A stretch of 64,000 nt of DNA, taken from NCBI GenBank assembly GCA_031426915.1, contig JASJPB010000042.1, positions 34,179 to 98,178 of the forward strand, written 5' to 3'. Positions 61,622-64,000 of this stretch are shown here, piece by piece. How positions within the stretch are numbered: position 1 is the first letter of the stretch; every line of letters starts with the position of its first letter. Below the pieces are notes generated by a model. The model did not search any database and had not been told where the DNA came from. It saw only the letters and a list, made by a program, of their open reading frames with translations. The stretch comes from Sulfurimicrobium sp031426915. Its GTDB lineage: Bacteria > Pseudomonadota > Gammaproteobacteria > Burkholderiales > Sulfuricellaceae. Both the position numbers and the translations under genes were made by a program.

Positions 61622-64000
61622 GTCATAGTAATCAAAGAGCTCGTATTTTCGGCTCGTACTCGAAATGCGCCACGCAACGACCGCGATACCGAGTTGCTGC
61701 GTTCGGAGCTGTTCAGCATCGAGCAATTGAAACGCCACGCTCTAATGCTGGCCGGTCAGCATCGAATCGATCCACGCCCGGGATCGGACAGGTTGCTGCT
61801 ACGGCTGGCGGACAATGCGCGCGTGCTGCAGGAGGCGTATGACGTCGTGACCGCCGCAACCGCGCCGGGGCAACGGCTGGTGCCGGCAGAGGCCTGGTTG
61901 CTCGACAATTTCTACCTTATCGAGCAGCAGATCGGTCAGGCGCGCCGGCTTCTGCCACGCGGCTATAGCCGGCAGTTGCCGCAACTGGCTGATGGCCTGT
62001 CAGCGGGGTTTCCCCGTATCTATGACCTGGCGCTGGAATTGATCTCTCACATGGACGGTCGCGTCGACAGCGACAACGCCACCCACTTCATCGCCGCCTA
62101 CCAGAGCGCTGAACCGTTAAAGCTGGGCGAATTGTGGGCATTCCCGATCATGCTGCAGTTGGCGCTACTGGAAAACCTGCGTCGCGTGGGCTTGCGCATC
62201 GCCCGTCGGCGCGAGGAGCGCGACGCGGCCATCACCTGGGCGGACCGCATGCTCGCGACGGCAGAAAAGGAGCCGAAACAGCTTATCCAGTTGCTGGCCG
62301 AATTTGCCAATGCCGATGTGCCGCTGACCGCGCCGTTCGTGGAGGAGTTTTACGACAGACTCCAGGCTCAGGGGCCTGCCATGGCATTCGTTCAAACCTG
62401 GGTCGAACAAAAACTGCTCGAAGAAGGGGTGACCGCAACAGCCTTGTCGGAGGCTGCCAGCCGAACGGCTGCGACCAACCAGATCTCCATCGCAAACAGC
62501 ATCGGCAGTCTGCGTTTCATCGGCGCAATGAACTGGAGGGATTATGTCGAGTCGCTCAGCGTCGTCGAACAGACCTTGCGCGAAGACCCGGCGGGTATGC
62601 ATGCCGGCCAGGATTTCGCCACCCGCGACCGCTACCGGCATGTCATCGAAGACGTGGCCAGGGGCTGTTCGCGCAGCGAGTCGGTGGTGGCGCGCGCCGC
62701 CATCGCTCTCGCGCAGACTGCTGCGGAGCGTCTGGGCAGCAGCGACCGCAGTGCGCATGTCGGATACTACCTGATCGATCACGGACGGCTGATGCTGGAG
62801 CGTGCGGTAGGCTGCCCTTGGTCGCTGAAATTACGCGCCAGCCTGGCGAGCCGGAATTTGCGCCTGTTCCTTTATCTCGGCCCCATCCTGCTGTTCACCG
62901 CACTGGCGACCTCGGCCCTGTTATCCTCGTTCGGCGGACTGGTTTTGGCTGACTGGCGCTACTGGTTTTTTGCCATCACCGGCATCATCGCCGTCTCGGC
63001 GCTGGCCGTTTCGCTGGTAAACCTGCTGGTCACGCAGCTCATGCCGCCGCGCGCATTACCGCGACTGGATTTTGCGCAGGGCATCCCGGATATTCACCGC
63101 ACCATGGTGATCGTCCCCACCTTGCTGAGCAGAGCGCAAGAGGTCGATGATCTGCTCGAAGCCCTGGAAATACGCTATCTCGGCAATCGCGATCCCAATC
63201 TGTTCTTTGCCTTGCTGACGGATTTCCGCGACGCGCCGGAGGAAACCCAGCCAGGCGATGATGCCTTGCTCGCCCACGCGCGCGCAGCCGTGCAGGCGCT
63301 CAACGAAACCTATCGCGAAGACCGGCCGTGTATCTTCTACCTGTTTCACCGCCCCCGGGTGTGGAATCCATACGAACGGGTGTGGATGGGCTATGAGCGC
63401 AAGCGCGGCAAACTGGAGCAGTTCAATGCCCGGCTCAGGGGAGAGGCGCAAAGCGCGTTCTCGGACATTGTCGGCGATCTGTCCATCCTCGCTTCGATCA
63501 AATACATCATCACCCTGGACACCGACACGCAACTGCCCCGCGACGCGGCGCGCACCCTGATCGGCAACCTCGCTCATCCGCTCAATCGGCCGGTCTACGA
63601 CGCCGGCAAGGGACGTATAGGCGCAGGCTATGCGATCCTGCAACCGCGCGCTTCGATCAGCCTGAGCAGTGCAGGCCAGTCGCGCTTTACCAAACTGTTT
63701 GCAGGCGACTCAGGCATCGACCCCTACACGCGTGAGGTGTCGGATGTCTACCAGGATATTTTCGGCGAGGGCTCGTTCATCGGCAAGGGTATCTACGATG
63801 TGGATGCTTTTCGTCAGGCCGTCGATGGGCGCTTTCCGGAGAATCTCATTCTCAGTCACGACTTGCTGGAAAGCGGGTATGCGCGTTCGGCGCTGGTGAC
63901 CGATGTCGACCTCATCGAAGAGCATCCGTCCAGTTACGCCCTGGAGGCCAGCCGGCGCCACCGCTGGATACGCGGCGACTGGCAGCTTGCCGGCTGGCTG
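61622..64000 (+). CDS. NdvB-like cyclic beta-1,2-glucan synthase, partial
   Basis: The frame is open to the right edge (793 codons). It shows the N-terminal domain LRSELFSIEQLKRHALMLA, ELWAFPIMLQLALLENLRR, then membrane segments FLYLGPILLFTALATSALL and YWFFAITGIIAVSALAVSLV. The glycosyltransferase region follows (RTMVIVPTLLSRA, YIITLDTDTQLP, EGSFIGKGIYDVDAF, HDLLESGYARSALVTDVDLI). This matches NdvB/ChvB cyclic glucan synthases (GT84), normally 2,800 residues. The true start is uncertain: GAGGAG then ATG at 61620 runs straight into TAG in another frame, and the glucan synthase frame has no ATG after its upstream TAA (61583), only TTG/CTG codons. Confidence 0.85.

Overview
The window reads as one chromosomal segment of a Gram-negative betaproteobacterium. 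Nitrosomonadales-type affiliation (the Gallionella, Sulfuricella and Thiobacillus neighbourhood) is my guess from gene content, not a computed placement. Supporting signs are TonB/ExbBD, LolA- and OmpA-type envelope proteins, ThrH, an aryl-polyene locus, high GC and many short palindromic repeats. Two runs of N (36518-36527, 61173-61190) mark assembly gaps, and both window ends cut through genes (acetate kinase at the left, a cyclic-glucan-synthase-like protein at the right).

0-6.7 kb, minus strand: phosphoketolase, glycogen phosphorylase and acetate kinase form a compact set that can turn glycogen-derived sugar phosphate into acetyl phosphate, acetate and ATP. Upstream lies a tRNA-Leu(UAA) gene interrupted in its anticodon loop by a 215-nt group I intron, then a small glutaredoxin-like protein.

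6.8-16.9 kb, minus strand: one operon encodes a response regulator-HPt protein, ExbD, TonB, a TonB-dependent receptor, ExbB and a 1768-residue hybrid sensor kinase (periplasmic propeller, kinase, receiver, HPt, receiver, GGDEF). It resembles the transporter-coupled hybrid sensors of Bacteroidetes, but with a c-di-GMP output.

17-28 kb: MYG1-like, ThrH and two unknown proteins, then a set of small envelope or stress proteins (DUF883, lmo0937-type, glycine-zipper, OmpA-like, entericidin-like), an AsmA-like protein and a Crp-family regulator. Similar small genes (BON, glycine-zipper, DUF3309, PLD-type synthase, AI-2E-type permease) recur at 56-61.5 kb. Five copies of a shared motif, roughly GTnCGnnAnCGnACnGA, lie upstream of these genes in both places. 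Decayed BON copies sit at 21.1 and 27.5 kb.

28-55 kb: an aryl-polyene (xanthomonadin-like) locus with chorismatase for the aryl starter, AMP ligase, ACP, ketosynthase, chain-length factor, ketoreductase, two hotdog dehydratases, acyltransferases, glycosyltransferase, methyltransferase, B12-radical SAM protein, LolA-like protein, MMPL exporter and a flavin halogenase-like enzyme. It is split between exporter and ketosynthase by a 7.5-kb island (38.7-46.3 kb). The island carries NAD salvage genes (pncA, pncB, nadE, nadM-Nudix) with a divergent NrtR regulator and a palindromic operator candidate, plus small DUF4160/DUF2442 and nucleotidyltransferase genes. The ketosynthase has a repeat element inserted in frame. 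The far flank (55.2-56 kb) holds an internally deleted copy of the cluster's PAP2 phosphatase and a type I restriction HsdR fragment.
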